From: an uncultured Prevotellaceae bacterium
GTDB lineage: Bacteria > Bacteroidota > Bacteroidia > Bacteroidales > Bacteroidaceae
Direction of reading: 5' to 3'
Length of the DNA: 64,000 nucleotides
Assembly: GCA_902782305.1 (NCBI GenBank)
Contig: CACZMV010000002.1
Coordinates: 1-64,000, forward strand
This document shows, in pieces, positions 15,991-24,552 of the stretch. Each line of letters begins with the position of its first letter. The first letter of the stretch is position 1. The translations under genes and the position numbers were made by a program. The notes under the pieces are model-generated. The model made no database searches and was not told the origin of the DNA. It saw only the letters and a list, made by a program, of their open reading frames with translations.

Positions 15991-16855
15991 GCAAGGCATC
16001 ACGGCATTGTTCCATGAGCCATTTAGGTGTGGAGGTGGCTCCACAGATACCCACAGTCTTGATACCCTCAAGCCACTGTGGGTTTATTTCTTCCGGTCCC
16101 TCAATGAGATGGGCATTGGGGTTGACACGCAGACACTCATTGAACAGCACCTTGCCATTGGAGCTCTTGCGTCCACAGACAAAGAGAATGAGGTCGTGTT
16201 TGGTGGCAAACTGCGAGATGTTAGGCATGCGGTTGGCTACAGAGCGACAGATAGTATCGAAGCTCTTGAAGGTGGCATCAGGGGAGATATGATCCTGGAT
16301 ATATTCGATGATGCGATGGAACTCGTCGAGCGATTTGGTGGTCTGACTGTAGAGGTAGATGTCGCGCGAAAAATCGAGTTGCTTGACATCATCGAAATGT
16401 TCGATAACAATGGCATGGTCGGCTGTCTGGCCCACCAAACCAAGTACCTCAGCATGACCCTCCTTGCCAAAGATGACGATTTGGGAAGTTAGAGGTAAGG
16501 GGTCAGAGGATAGAGACGCCTCATACTGGCGCTTGATGCGCTTCTGCAATTGGAGTACCACAGGGCAGGTGGCATCGATAATCTCTATGTTGTTCTGACG
16601 AGCCAGTTCGTAGGTCTCAGGGGGTTCACCATGAGCACGAAGGAGAACCTTTACGTTATGCAGTTGGCGCATCTCGTCGTGATTGATGGTAATGAGCCCC
16701 ATCTCACGCAGGCGCTCGCACTCCATACCATTGTGAACAATATCGCCGAGGCAATAGAGTTGATTGCCCTTGGCCAACTCTTCCTCTGCTTTCTGGATGG
16801 CGGTGGTCACTCCGAAACAGAAACCACTGCCGTTGTCGATTTCAATTTGCAACAT
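15980..16855 (-). CDS. ispH: 4-hydroxy-3-methylbut-2-enyl diphosphate reductase
   Basis: Last step of the MEP isoprenoid pathway, an Fe-S enzyme. The three cluster cysteines are seen in SGFCFGV, DATCPVV and [17 protein letters not shown] and [11 protein letters not shown] are also typical. The protein is 291 residues. A segment ([13 protein letters not shown]) before IVIFGKEGH is encoded by an AGAGGTC-family heptamer array, which looks like a small insertion. It follows meaB by 26 bp. Confidence 0.95.
   Translation of the reverse strand: MLQIEIDNGSGFCFGVTTAIQKAEEELAKGNQLYCLGDIVHNGMECERLREMGLITINHDEMRQLHNVKVLLRAHGEPPETYELARQNNIEIIDATCPVVLQLQKRIKRQYEASLSSDPLPLTSQIVIFGKEGHAEVLGLVGQTADHAIVIEHFDDVKQLDFSRDIYLYSQTTKSLDEFHRIIEYIQDHISPDATFKSFDTICRSVANRMPNISQFATKHDLILFVCGRKSSNGKVLFNECLRVNPNAHLIEGPEEINPQWLEGIKTVGICGATSTPKWLMEQCRDALLKM
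16491..16518. repeat. Four heptamers, AGAGGTC family, in ispH
   Basis: AGAGGTA, AGGGGTC, AGAGGAT, AGAGACG in 7-bp register. Read on the coding strand as part of [11 protein letters not shown]. Same family as 7143-7177 in rsmF. Confidence 0.75.
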
Positions 16856-16874
16856 TGAGATTTGAACTTTGATA
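16854..16874. repeat. Three degenerate heptamers, TTTGAAC family
   Basis: ATTGAGA, TTTGAAC, TTTGATA at the ispH-meaB junction. The first unit overlaps the ispH start codon. Confidence 0.5.
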
Positions 16875-16881
16875 TTTTTGA

Positions 16882-17979
16882 TTACTTAAGGAGGCGGAAA
16901 TATTCGTCCAACAGGCTTTGGGCTGCCATGAAGGAAGTCTGCAGACCAGCCAAGACACCTTGCTCCGCCATCTGCAAATGACGTTTGATGACGTCATTGT
17001 TGTAGAAGTTGAGGCGCAGATGCTCGTTGATGGTTTCGTACATCCAATACTTAGACTGCTCATTGCGACGATAGTCGAAATAGCCGTTAGCCTTCACATA
17101 GTCGATATACTCGTAGATCATATCCCACACCTCTTTAATGCCGTAGCCATAGAAGCCACTATAGCACAGCACTTTGGGCATCCAGCCACTCTCCGTCTTG
17201 GGGAAGAAGTGGAGCGCATTACGGAAATTGGTGGCTGCCATGTGGCACTTATCGACATTGTCGCCATCGCACTTGTTGATGACGATACCATCGCATATCT
17301 CCATGATGCCTCGCTTAATACCCTGCAGGTCGTCGCCTGTACCTGCCAACTGGATGAGCAGGAAGAAGTCGACCATCGAGTGACAAGCGGTCTCGCTCTG
17401 CCCTACGCCAACTGTCTCCACGAATATCTTGTCGAAGCCTGCGGCCTCGCAAAGGATAATGGTCTCACGCGTCTTACGAGCCACACCTCCCAAAGAACCC
17501 GCCGTTGGACTAGGACGAATGAAGGAATCAGGATGCGTGGAGAGTTTCTCCATACGCGTCTTATCACCCAGAATGGAACCCTTGGAGCGCTCGGACGAGG
17601 GGTCGATGGCCAAGACTGCCAACTTGCCACCCTTTTCCTTCAGCACGTGGATGCCAAACTCGTCAATAGAGGTGGATTTACCAGCACCTGGTACTCCACT
17701 AATGCCCACACGGACGCTGTTACCACTATAGGGCAGACATTTGTTGATGACCTCCTGCGCCTTGGCCTGATGGTCTGGGTTGACACTCTCTACCAGCGTG
17801 ACAGCTTGCGACAGGATGGTGACATCGCCCTTGACGATGCCTTCAACCATCTCGGCAGCAGTGAGTTCACGACGACGGAAACGACCTCGTTGCAGATAGG
17901 GATTGACGAGCGGTTGCTGGTCAACACCACTGTTGACCTGCAAGCCTGCATATTCTGAACTATTCTCTGGATGTTCCAT
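16882..17979 (-). CDS. meaB: MeaB/ArgK GTPase, methylmalonyl-CoA mutase chaperone
   Basis: A 365-residue G3E-family GTPase with P-loop GISGVPGAGKSTSIDEFG (~92-109), the D of AVLAIDPSSERSKGSILGDKTRM and NKCDGDN as base-specificity motif. From family knowledge it loads and protects the B12 cofactor of methylmalonyl-CoA mutase in succinate-propionate metabolism. The mutase genes are not in the window. It lies in a tight minus-strand group between DUF1573 (16 bp) and ispH (26 bp). Confidence 0.93.
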   Translation of the reverse strand: MEHPENSSEYAGLQVNSGVDQQPLVNPYLQRGRFRRRELTAAEMVEGIVKGDVTILSQAVTLVESVNPDHQAKAQEVINKCLPYSGNSVRVGISGVPGAGKSTSIDEFGIHVLKEKGGKLAVLAIDPSSERSKGSILGDKTRMEKLSTHPDSFIRPSPTAGSLGGVARKTRETIILCEAAGFDKIFVETVGVGQSETACHSMVDFFLLIQLAGTGDDLQGIKRGIMEICDGIVINKCDGDNVDKCHMAATNFRNALHFFPKTESGWMPKVLCYSGFYGYGIKEVWDMIYEYIDYVKANGYFDYRRNEQSKYWMYETINEHLRLNFYNNDVIKRHLQMAEQGVLAGLQTSFMAAQSLLDEYFRLLK

Positions 17980-17995
17980 ATTCTCAATTTATAAT

Positions 17996-19060
17996 TTATT
18001 TTGCATTGATGGTAATGATAACTTTGGGTTTCTGAGGATCGTTGACAATCATCAGGATACGTGGAAGGGTACGCGACTTCAGGAGGTCGGCACGCTCAGC
18101 GGTAATCTTTAACTTGGTAGATTCTCCTGGTTTAAGAGCGCGCTTACCCAAGGAAATCTGGAGTCCGCTTGTAAACATCTGCAAGGAAGAAATCTGCAAC
18201 TCAGACTGCCCCGTATTGGTAATATTGATGGCGTCCTTGGCCTTAGGTTTACCATTGAAGTCGATGTTAACCACTTCCTTCGACAACTGGATGTGAGGAG
18301 CCTGACCACGGGATGTGGCAGACAAGTCGCTGAACGAAGGAAGAAGAACGGCAGAAACCGTTATCTCATGGTCTGGGCTGACTTTGTCGCCAGGATTACC
18401 TGCCAGATAGATAGAAGTCTGCGTCAAACCATAGTCGTGCAATTTGGCAGAGTTTAGCGAAACGGTCATCTTACCTGCCCTACTTGGACTCAAGCGCTCT
18501 GGGGTAATCTCAGCAGTGAGATAAGGAGGCAGGTGCATGAGGTTGGGCTGGTAAATCTTGGTACCATTATTATAGATGTGCAACTCTTGAACCTGTACAT
18601 CGCCTCGATTGATGTCGTCGAACTCGAGAACAGCCTTGTCCAATCGCAGGTCGCCCATCTCAATGGGATAGGTACCGGAGAAATCTTGTCTCTCAGCAAG
18701 CACGACACCCTTCATGCGGATATATACGGGTTCCTTGCTACCATTACTGATGATAGCAGCCTGCTTGTCGAAATGGCCCAGTTGACGGGCATTATAGGTC
18801 ATGCGCACCTCAAACTTGTCATTACCACCAATGTCACCCTTTGGATAATCAATCGTGGTACAGTTGCAGTCGGGCAAGACCTTTTCAATTCTCAGTTTGC
18901 GATGACTCTTGTTCTTAAACTCGAAGATGGCAGTGATAGGCTGCATGTAGCCCGTCTTGCCAGCATCGACAGTAGTCTTGCTGGATGTCAGCTTCTGCGC
19001 AGCAACGGGTAGGGCTGCTAACAGCAAAAGAGATAATATGGTTTGTTTCTTGTTCATCAT
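17996..19060 (-). CDS. DUF1573-domain exported protein
   Basis: A 354-residue protein with a signal peptide (~1-21, LPVAAQ) followed by three Ig-like beta-sandwich units. The first is a DUF1573 domain (FEFKNKSHRKLRIEKVLPDCNCTT), and the last carries NITNTGQSELQISSL. The DCNCT motif is the family signature. Function is unknown; the fold suggests an adhesion or assembly role in the periplasm or on the surface. It starts 2 bp after the stop of the A2M-like gene, so the two are probably coupled. Confidence 0.85.
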   Translation of the reverse strand: MMNKKQTILSLLLLAALPVAAQKLTSSKTTVDAGKTGYMQPITAIFEFKNKSHRKLRIEKVLPDCNCTTIDYPKGDIGGNDKFEVRMTYNARQLGHFDKQAAIISNGSKEPVYIRMKGVVLAERQDFSGTYPIEMGDLRLDKAVLEFDDINRGDVQVQELHIYNNGTKIYQPNLMHLPPYLTAEITPERLSPSRAGKMTVSLNSAKLHDYGLTQTSIYLAGNPGDKVSPDHEITVSAVLLPSFSDLSATSRGQAPHIQLSKEVVNIDFNGKPKAKDAINITNTGQSELQISSLQMFTSGLQISLGKRALKPGESTKLKITAERADLLKSRTLPRILMIVNDPQKPKVIITINAK

Positions 19061-19062
19061 CT

Positions 19063-22000
19063 TTATTTTACGTTGAGGGTCATCGAAGGTGCTGTGGCAC
19101 GATATTCAGGGGCATAGGCACAGCCTACAGTACAAGTGCCCGTTTCATAGCATCCTGCACGATCGATATAATATTCTGTTTCAATCACATGTTTTCCTTT
19201 AGCCAGTCCGTAGTAGAAATAATGGGTTGCAGCATCCTTAGGCGACACATAAGCGCCCTGCTGATAGCCCGACAACTGACGAACAGGTTCCATGCAGGCT
19301 GCACGACGATCGATGACCTGCACAAAGTCAAGATCACGAGTGGTCTCGATGGTGATGCGCACCTTGATACGATCGCCCACCTTCAGGGTAGATGGCGATT
19401 TCGTCGCCATCACCTCTCGCTTGATGGTGATGCCACTCTGCGAAGCCTCGATATCTGAGGTCTTCTGGAAGAACTGCGCATAGACAGCACCCCAAGAAGT
19501 ACCTTCGGAGGTCTTGGTGGCTGTGAAGGTCTTACCTTGAGGTTCATCAACAGCAGTCTTGACATAGCCCAGACCGGCAGTAGCTTTAGGAAGGTTGATG
19601 GGTGTACCATCGATGGCGAGGGCTGTTGGACTAGTTAAACTAGTGAGACTTGTCTGACTAGCGTTGTTCGCCAAGAACGCCCAAATGGCATTGACACTGT
19701 TGATAGGGGTATCCCAAGCCTGGGTACGCTTCTCCTGCAAGAGCCAGCGACGCATCTCGTCAATGGTCTGATTGTCCTGAGGAGTAACTTTTTGGATAGC
19801 CTCGATAGCAGCCACCTCAGTTGGTATCTTATAGTCGTACCAAGAATAGGAAGCACGAGGGGTGTCATAATAGCGTCCCATCTCCTCGGTATAGACGGTA
19901 TATTCCTTCAGGCTCTGCACATATTCCATGGCCTTCTTATGCTCACCATGCTGAGCCAGAACAATGGCGGTCAGTGCCTTCTCGTAAATGGTCTGGCGCT
20001 TAATGTCTTTCTTCAGTAAAGCAATGAGGTAGTTGTTGGCAGACTGTACATTGGACGACAAGGAGCGTCCGTCGAGGGCACAGAGGTAGAGCCAGCGCAG
20101 GGCGGTAAACGATGGGAAGATAGGCTTACGACCTTTCTTTTCTTCCTTCTTCATTTCGTTGACCAACTTCATCATTTCTTGTGCGATGTAGTTGAAAGCT
20201 TTCTGCTGCATCTGTTTGGTGGACTGTTGTTCACCCGCCATCTTATTGAGGCGCACCAGCATCTCTTCAATCGCAACGGTTATCTGGGTACTGCCTTGCA
20301 TGCCAGGATACCACGAGAAGGAACCATCGGCATTCTGTAACTTCTGCAACTTCTCAACAGCCATCGTCATGCGATTGTTCAAGCCGTTCTCGTCGAAGAA
20401 GTCAGCCAAGCGCTGTTTCTGTTCGCTCTCACGGTCGGCTGCATTTACCCAAGGTGTCTCATTCAGCACGAGATCTTTCAACTCTTGGTTCTTCTCCAAC
20501 TGAGAAGTAAGAGAAGTTTGATTACTCTCGAGCTTCCATTGTTCGAAGACAGACTTCACCTGCGGATTCTGATTCAACAGCGTCTTACCCAACAGATTAC
20601 TGTAATAAGAGGCTGCTTGGTCAATGGCACTATGCTCACAGGGTTGTCCCAAAATAGGCAACGACTGCACCATGAGCCAAGCAGGATTGTTGGTATATTC
20701 GATGGTGAGTTTCTGCTGAGTAGTACCTGCAGGGAACAACTTGGTCAAATCAATAGTCTTCACTCCTGGTTCGTGCTGGGTATAAGGCACCGTCTTGGTG
20801 ACATACTCACGATTGGGCAGAATGGCCAGATAGTGTTGTTCACCATCACTAAAACCATCACCACTGGCTACGACCTTACAAATAAGCAGTGAAGAAGTGA
20901 ATTGTGAACAGTGAATAGTATAGTTTACAGAGGTGGTCTTACCTGCTTCCACAGCAAAGAGTTGTTGCTGTTCGAAAACCACCTTATTGGTTTCTGGGTC
21001 GATAAGTTGCAGGGTAGCATTGCCACAGACGTTCTTTTCACCAGTATTAAAGATACGGGTTGAAAGCTGGGCCTCATCACCCATGCGGATAAAGCGAGGA
21101 ACATTAGGTTGTACCATCACATCCTTCTGGGCTATAGCTTCGCCTTCAATAGAACCATAGTTCATATCCACGGTATTGGCAACACCCATGAAACGCCATG
21201 TGGTCAGGCTCTCAGGCAAAGTGAACTTCATCACGACATTGCCATCCTTATCAGTAGCCAGCATCGGATAGTAGAAAGCTGTTTCGTTCAGATTTTCACG
21301 TATTTGTGTCTGCTCAGAAGTCTCTTCCTTATCCTCCACAACCAATGTAGCCTCATCGGCAGCTTCCTCTTTGGCAACGGCACCCGTCAACGAAACCTGT
21401 TTCTCCTCCTGGTGCCCAATAACATCCACTTCCATCATTCCATTGGCTACACTGGCTACGTTGACCATGGGAGCCTTTGCCTTCATCATAGCACGAGCAC
21501 CACGAACACGGATGTAGCGATAGTAGGGATAGACTCTATCGTTGAAACGACTGAACACCATGTCGTTTACCTTCAAAGGCGACTGATAATGCTGGCTACC
21601 CATCCAATACACCTGCTGCTGTTGATGGAAACGCCATGAAGTAGAAGGCATAGGCAGATAGTTCACTGGAGAGAGATTCCACTGATGGGACTTAATCTGG
21701 TCGAGGCTCTTATCGTAGAGCACAGCCATCAGACTGGCATCTGCAGGTGTACCATCAGGATTCTGAATCTTCAGGCTCCACTCCTCCTGTTGTCCAGGAG
21801 TCAAACGATCGCGGAAAGTCTCCCACGACAGACGGAGTTTCTTGTCGGGCATCGGACGCTTAATCGTCTGCTGATGACTATAGCAGACACCCTCCTTCAT
21901 CCATGCATAAGAAAGCAACAATCCATTGCCGTATTCCTCTTTGTATTTGAATTGACGATTAATCAGCTCACCATTCTTCTTTACCTCACCTTGCTCTATT

Positions 22001-24450
22001 ACCTTGTTGTCTGCATAGATGGCGTAGAAGATGTATAAATCAGGTGCGCTGCTACCCACCTGTAAGGTAATGGGAGTGCCATCGTTGGGGAACTGCGTGT
22101 GCGACACATAGAACCAGTCGTTGGTCTGAGTGGCAGGTTTCTTATCGTCCAAGCCAAACACCACAAACTTGACATCTAAGGTGTCTTGTTCGCAGATAGC
22201 CTCAAGGCGATGCTCTCCGCTTTGAACTTTAAACTTTGGACACTGAACATTAGCTGCGCATTCATTCCACTTGCCACCATCGATACGGTATTTCACTGTA
22301 CCAGCAATCTCCTTGCCTGCTGCATTGCGACGATAGAAGGTAAGAGGAGGCAACTGGTCTTTGCGAACCTGTTCAGGGATGTCGCAGGTCAGCGCGGTGG
22401 GTTTGTTACTCAACGGCAGACTGAGGGTTCCACTATGCGTCTCGCCACCCATATCGGTAACATCAGCCTCCACCACGAAATGATAGAACATAGGACGAAA
22501 ACCCAAGTCCTTTGGCATCAGCATGGGCATATCCACCATAAAGGTACCATCGTCTGCTGTCGTGGTCTCGCCTTCATTCATCACCTCACTGTCCATACCG
22601 CTTCCCAGATAACCCTGTCCCCAATAGCGGGAGTAGGTCATCCACCAAAAAGCCACCTTGCGACGAACGGTATATTTCACCTTAGCGCCTTGCACAGGAA
22701 CACCTGCATAGGTTAATGCCTTACCCTGGGCATGAACGGTATCACCCTGCTGATAAGACTCCTGATAGTCGGCAAACTCCACCTGAAAGGTCGGACGCTT
22801 GTATTCCTCAACACTGATGCTGGTAGAACTTCCATTGGCGAGGATGGTAAAACGCCCGTTCAGCAGACCTGTAGGCAGGGTAAACTCCGTAGTACATTTG
22901 CCGAAACGGTCGGTAGTAACCTTCTTTTCTGCTATCTGTTTATAGTTGGCGTCACGCAAGGTGATGTTGACGCTTTTCTCCCCCACAGCCACATTGTCCG
23001 TCGCAGACTGCTCTTTCCAGACGACGGCTGTAACATGAACGGTCTGACCAGGACGATAGATGCTACGATCGGTAAACAGGCTGGTATGCTCTGCATGATA
23101 GTCGTAGTTGTTAAACACATAGCGCCCATAGGCATTGATGGGTGGACAATAGCAGTCTGTGGGAGTATAGGCAAACAACTGTTTTCCATAACGCTTTACT
23201 TCCTGGATGGTAGCATTAGATAAAGGTTTACCTGTAAGGGCATCCACTGCCACTTGACGTTTCTGTTCATCAGGCATGGCCTGCAACAAGAGACGGACAC
23301 CAGAGACATAATAGAATTGTAGGGACGTCTCTGTCTGGGGAGATGAGAACTCCACCAGATAGATACCTGGTTCCAAACCACCCAAGGAAACGGAGTCGTT
23401 AAAAAGCTCGTAATCCACATGTCCCATGAAATAGCGGGTCTGACGCAAGGCTTCCACCTCCTTCAACTTAGTCTTCAGTTTCTTGAAGGCTTCTTGCGGG
23501 TCATCCATCTCGGTATCGCCTTTCAGAGGAGTACGATAGACGCGCAGGGTCAACGATTCGATATTACGCAAGTTGCTTAACTGGACCGTTTGTGACTCCT
23601 GAGGCATGGCTAGAAGTTTGGACATTCTGGCAGAGAACTGAGGTCTTGTCAATTCACGCTCCATGTTGCGCAACCAATTGGCTCTGCGCCAATTGCCCCA
23701 ACGCTTGATAGCACTGCGCAGATAGTCCATCCGCTGGGCAATGGTATAGTCACCTTCCATCAACTGGAAACGACAGATTGCCAACTCACAAGCTTCAGGC
23801 AGATCGCCATAGATTTGTATCAAAGAGTCCAAGGCTTCGATACGATCAAAAGCCTCAGCACCCATCATACAGGCTGCACGACGATTGCCCTTCTGACTAT
23901 AATATTGGTGTAGCTCCTGCCAAGCACCTAGTTCGGTACCAATGACACTCAACAGGTCGTGCTCATACAATTCGCTATCTTTCCCCTTGATGACAAACGG
24001 CACATAGGAATCGGTCTTCTGGGCAGCCAAAGCATCGGGATGTGCCAAGGCCTTTGTTGCATAGTCCTTGCTCTTGGTTTCCCAATCGTCACCCAATTTT
24101 CGATTGTTCTGATAGACAACAGAAAGCACTACATCATAAACCGCCTTTAGAGCTACATCTTTAGTAGCCTGTTCCTGCTGTTCCAAACGACTGACAGCAG
24201 GGCGCAGAGAATCGGGAGCCACCTCTGCCTGCAAACGAGCATGCAACAGCGTTGATTTCAACAGTTGTCCGTAGGCTTGCTCCTTAGCAGCCTTTACCTC
24301 TATCTTTTGCAGATGTGTCAATGCCGTCTTGGGGAGGTCCTTGTTCTGAGCCTCCTCCACTTGCTTCCACAGCGTCTGATACGCCTGTCCTAATAACCCC
24401 ATGGGCACCATCAAGATAGCAGCCACGATGACAAACAATCTATATTTCAT
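19063..24450 (-). CDS. Large alpha-2-macroglobulin-like protein, thioester motif degenerate
   Basis: A 1795-residue exported protein with a signal peptide (~1-21) and helical N-terminal repeats (~25-290). MG domains follow, including the MG2-type TDRSIYRPGQTVHVTAVVW, then the A2M core (ETAFYYPMLATDKDGNVVMKFTLPESLTTWRFM). An alpha-alpha toroid TED domain and a C-terminal receptor-binding-like domain complete it. Where bacterial A2Ms have GCLEQT this protein has PCEHSA (Cys1271), so the Cys-Gln thioester cannot form. It probably entraps or scaffolds without covalent capture. It carries four in-frame repeat patches (19630-19665, 20501-20527, 20888-20923, 22221-22248). It heads a group with DUF1573, meaB and ispH. 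Confidence 0.9.
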   Translation of the reverse strand: MKYRLFVIVAAILMVPMGLLGQAYQTLWKQVEEAQNKDLPKTALTHLQKIEVKAAKEQAYGQLLKSTLLHARLQAEVAPDSLRPAVSRLEQQEQATKDVALKAVYDVVLSVVYQNNRKLGDDWETKSKDYATKALAHPDALAAQKTDSYVPFVIKGKDSELYEHDLLSVIGTELGAWQELHQYYSQKGNRRAACMMGAEAFDRIEALDSLIQIYGDLPEACELAICRFQLMEGDYTIAQRMDYLRSAIKRWGNWRRANWLRNMERELTRPQFSARMSKLLAMPQESQTVQLSNLRNIESLTLRVYRTPLKGDTEMDDPQEAFKKLKTKLKEVEALRQTRYFMGHVDYELFNDSVSLGGLEPGIYLVEFSSPQTETSLQFYYVSGVRLLLQAMPDEQKRQVAVDALTGKPLSNATIQEVKRYGKQLFAYTPTDCYCPPINAYGRYVFNNYDYHAEHTSLFTDRSIYRPGQTVHVTAVVWKEQSATDNVAVGEKSVNITLRDANYKQIAEKKVTTDRFGKCTTEFTLPTGLLNGRFTILANGSSTSISVEEYKRPTFQVEFADYQESYQQGDTVHAQGKALTYAGVPVQGAKVKYTVRRKVAFWWMTYSRYWGQGYLGSGMDSEVMNEGETTTADDGTFMVDMPMLMPKDLGFRPMFYHFVVEADVTDMGGETHSGTLSLPLSNKPTALTCDIPEQVRKDQLPPLTFYRRNAAGKEIAGTVKYRIDGGKWNECAANVQCPKFKVQSGEHRLEAICEQDTLDVKFVVFGLDDKKPATQTNDWFYVSHTQFPNDGTPITLQVGSSAPDLYIFYAIYADNKVIEQGEVKKNGELINRQFKYKEEYGNGLLLSYAWMKEGVCYSHQQTIKRPMPDKKLRLSWETFRDRLTPGQQEEWSLKIQNPDGTPADASLMAVLYDKSLDQIKSHQWNLSPVNYLPMPSTSWRFHQQQQVYWMGSQHYQSPLKVNDMVFSRFNDRVYPYYRYIRVRGARAMMKAKAPMVNVASVANGMMEVDVIGHQEEKQVSLTGAVAKEEAADEATLVVEDKEETSEQTQIRENLNETAFYYPMLATDKDGNVVMKFTLPESLTTWRFMGVANTVDMNYGSIEGEAIAQKDVMVQPNVPRFIRMGDEAQLSTRIFNTGEKNVCGNATLQLIDPETNKVVFEQQQLFAVEAGKTTSVNYTIHCSQFTSSLLICKVVASGDGFSDGEQHYLAILPNREYVTKTVPYTQHEPGVKTIDLTKLFPAGTTQQKLTIEYTNNPAWLMVQSLPILGQPCEHSAIDQAASYYSNLLGKTLLNQNPQVKSVFEQWKLESNQTSLTSQLEKNQELKDLVLNETPWVNAADRESEQKQRLADFFDENGLNNRMTMAVEKLQKLQNADGSFSWYPGMQGSTQITVAIEEMLVRLNKMAGEQQSTKQMQQKAFNYIAQEMMKLVNEMKKEEKKGRKPIFPSFTALRWLYLCALDGRSLSSNVQSANNYLIALLKKDIKRQTIYEKALTAIVLAQHGEHKKAMEYVQSLKEYTVYTEEMGRYYDTPRASYSWYDYKIPTEVAAIEAIQKVTPQDNQTIDEMRRWLLQEKRTQAWDTPINSVNAIWAFLANNASQTSLTSLTSPTALAIDGTPINLPKATAGLGYVKTAVDEPQGKTFTATKTSEGTSWGAVYAQFFQKTSDIEASQSGITIKREVMATKSPSTLKVGDRIKVRITIETTRDLDFVQVIDRRAACMEPVRQLSGYQQGAYVSPKDAATHYFYYGLAKGKHVIETEYYIDRAGCYETGTCTVGCAYAPEYRATAPSMTLNVK
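19630..19665. repeat. Four 9-bp repeats, ACTAGTnnn, in the A2M-like gene
   Basis: ACTAGTTAA, ACTAGTGAG, ACTTGTCTG, ACTAGCGTT. Read on the coding strand as SQTSLTSLTS. The 9-bp period gives a three-residue peptide repeat. Confidence 0.8.
20501..20527. repeat. Short 9-bp repeat in the A2M-like gene
   Basis: TGAGAAGTA, AGAGAAGTT, TGATTACTC. Encodes NQTSLTS, the same peptide as the patch at 19630-19665 although the bases differ. Confidence 0.5.
20888..20923. repeat. Heptamer patch, AGTGAAC family, in the A2M-like gene
   Basis: AGTGAAG, a slipped 8-mer, then TGTGAAC, AGTGAAT, AGTATAG. The coding strand uses the stop-free complement and reads TIHCSQFTSSLL. Confidence 0.75.
22221..22248. repeat. 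Four heptamers, TTTGAAC family, in the A2M-like gene
   Basis: TTTGAAC, TTTAAAC, TTTGGAC, ACTGAAC. Coding strand reads VQCPKFKVQ. Compare SSKLKVQ encoded by 5373-5400. Confidence 0.8.
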
Positions 24451-24477
24451 ACATGCGAACCTTCTTAAATATTAGGA

Positions 24478-24508
24478 CAAAGGTACGAAAAACCCGTTAA
24501 ACAGCCAA
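24478..24508 (-). promoter_or_regulatory. Promoter of the A2M-DUF1573-meaB-ispH group
   Basis: On minus, TTGG (24508-24505), 19 bp, then TACCTTTG (24485-24478), 27 bp before the start codon. It overlaps the tail of the upstream gene's terminator. Confidence 0.6.
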
Positions 24509-24527
24509 GCCATTTAACGAGTTTTAC
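24487..24527 (-). terminator. Terminator after the P1B ATPase gene
   Basis: On minus, AACTCGTTAAA and TTTAACGGGTT form a stem with a ~14-nt loop, followed by a run of T. The A2M promoter begins directly after it. Confidence 0.65.
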
Positions 24528-24552
24528 CATGTTTTACCAATCCTATATCTTT

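Noticed and set aside
20629-20650. Functional thioester in the A2M-like protein
   Set aside because: The Cys is present but the Gln of CxEQ is replaced by Ser.
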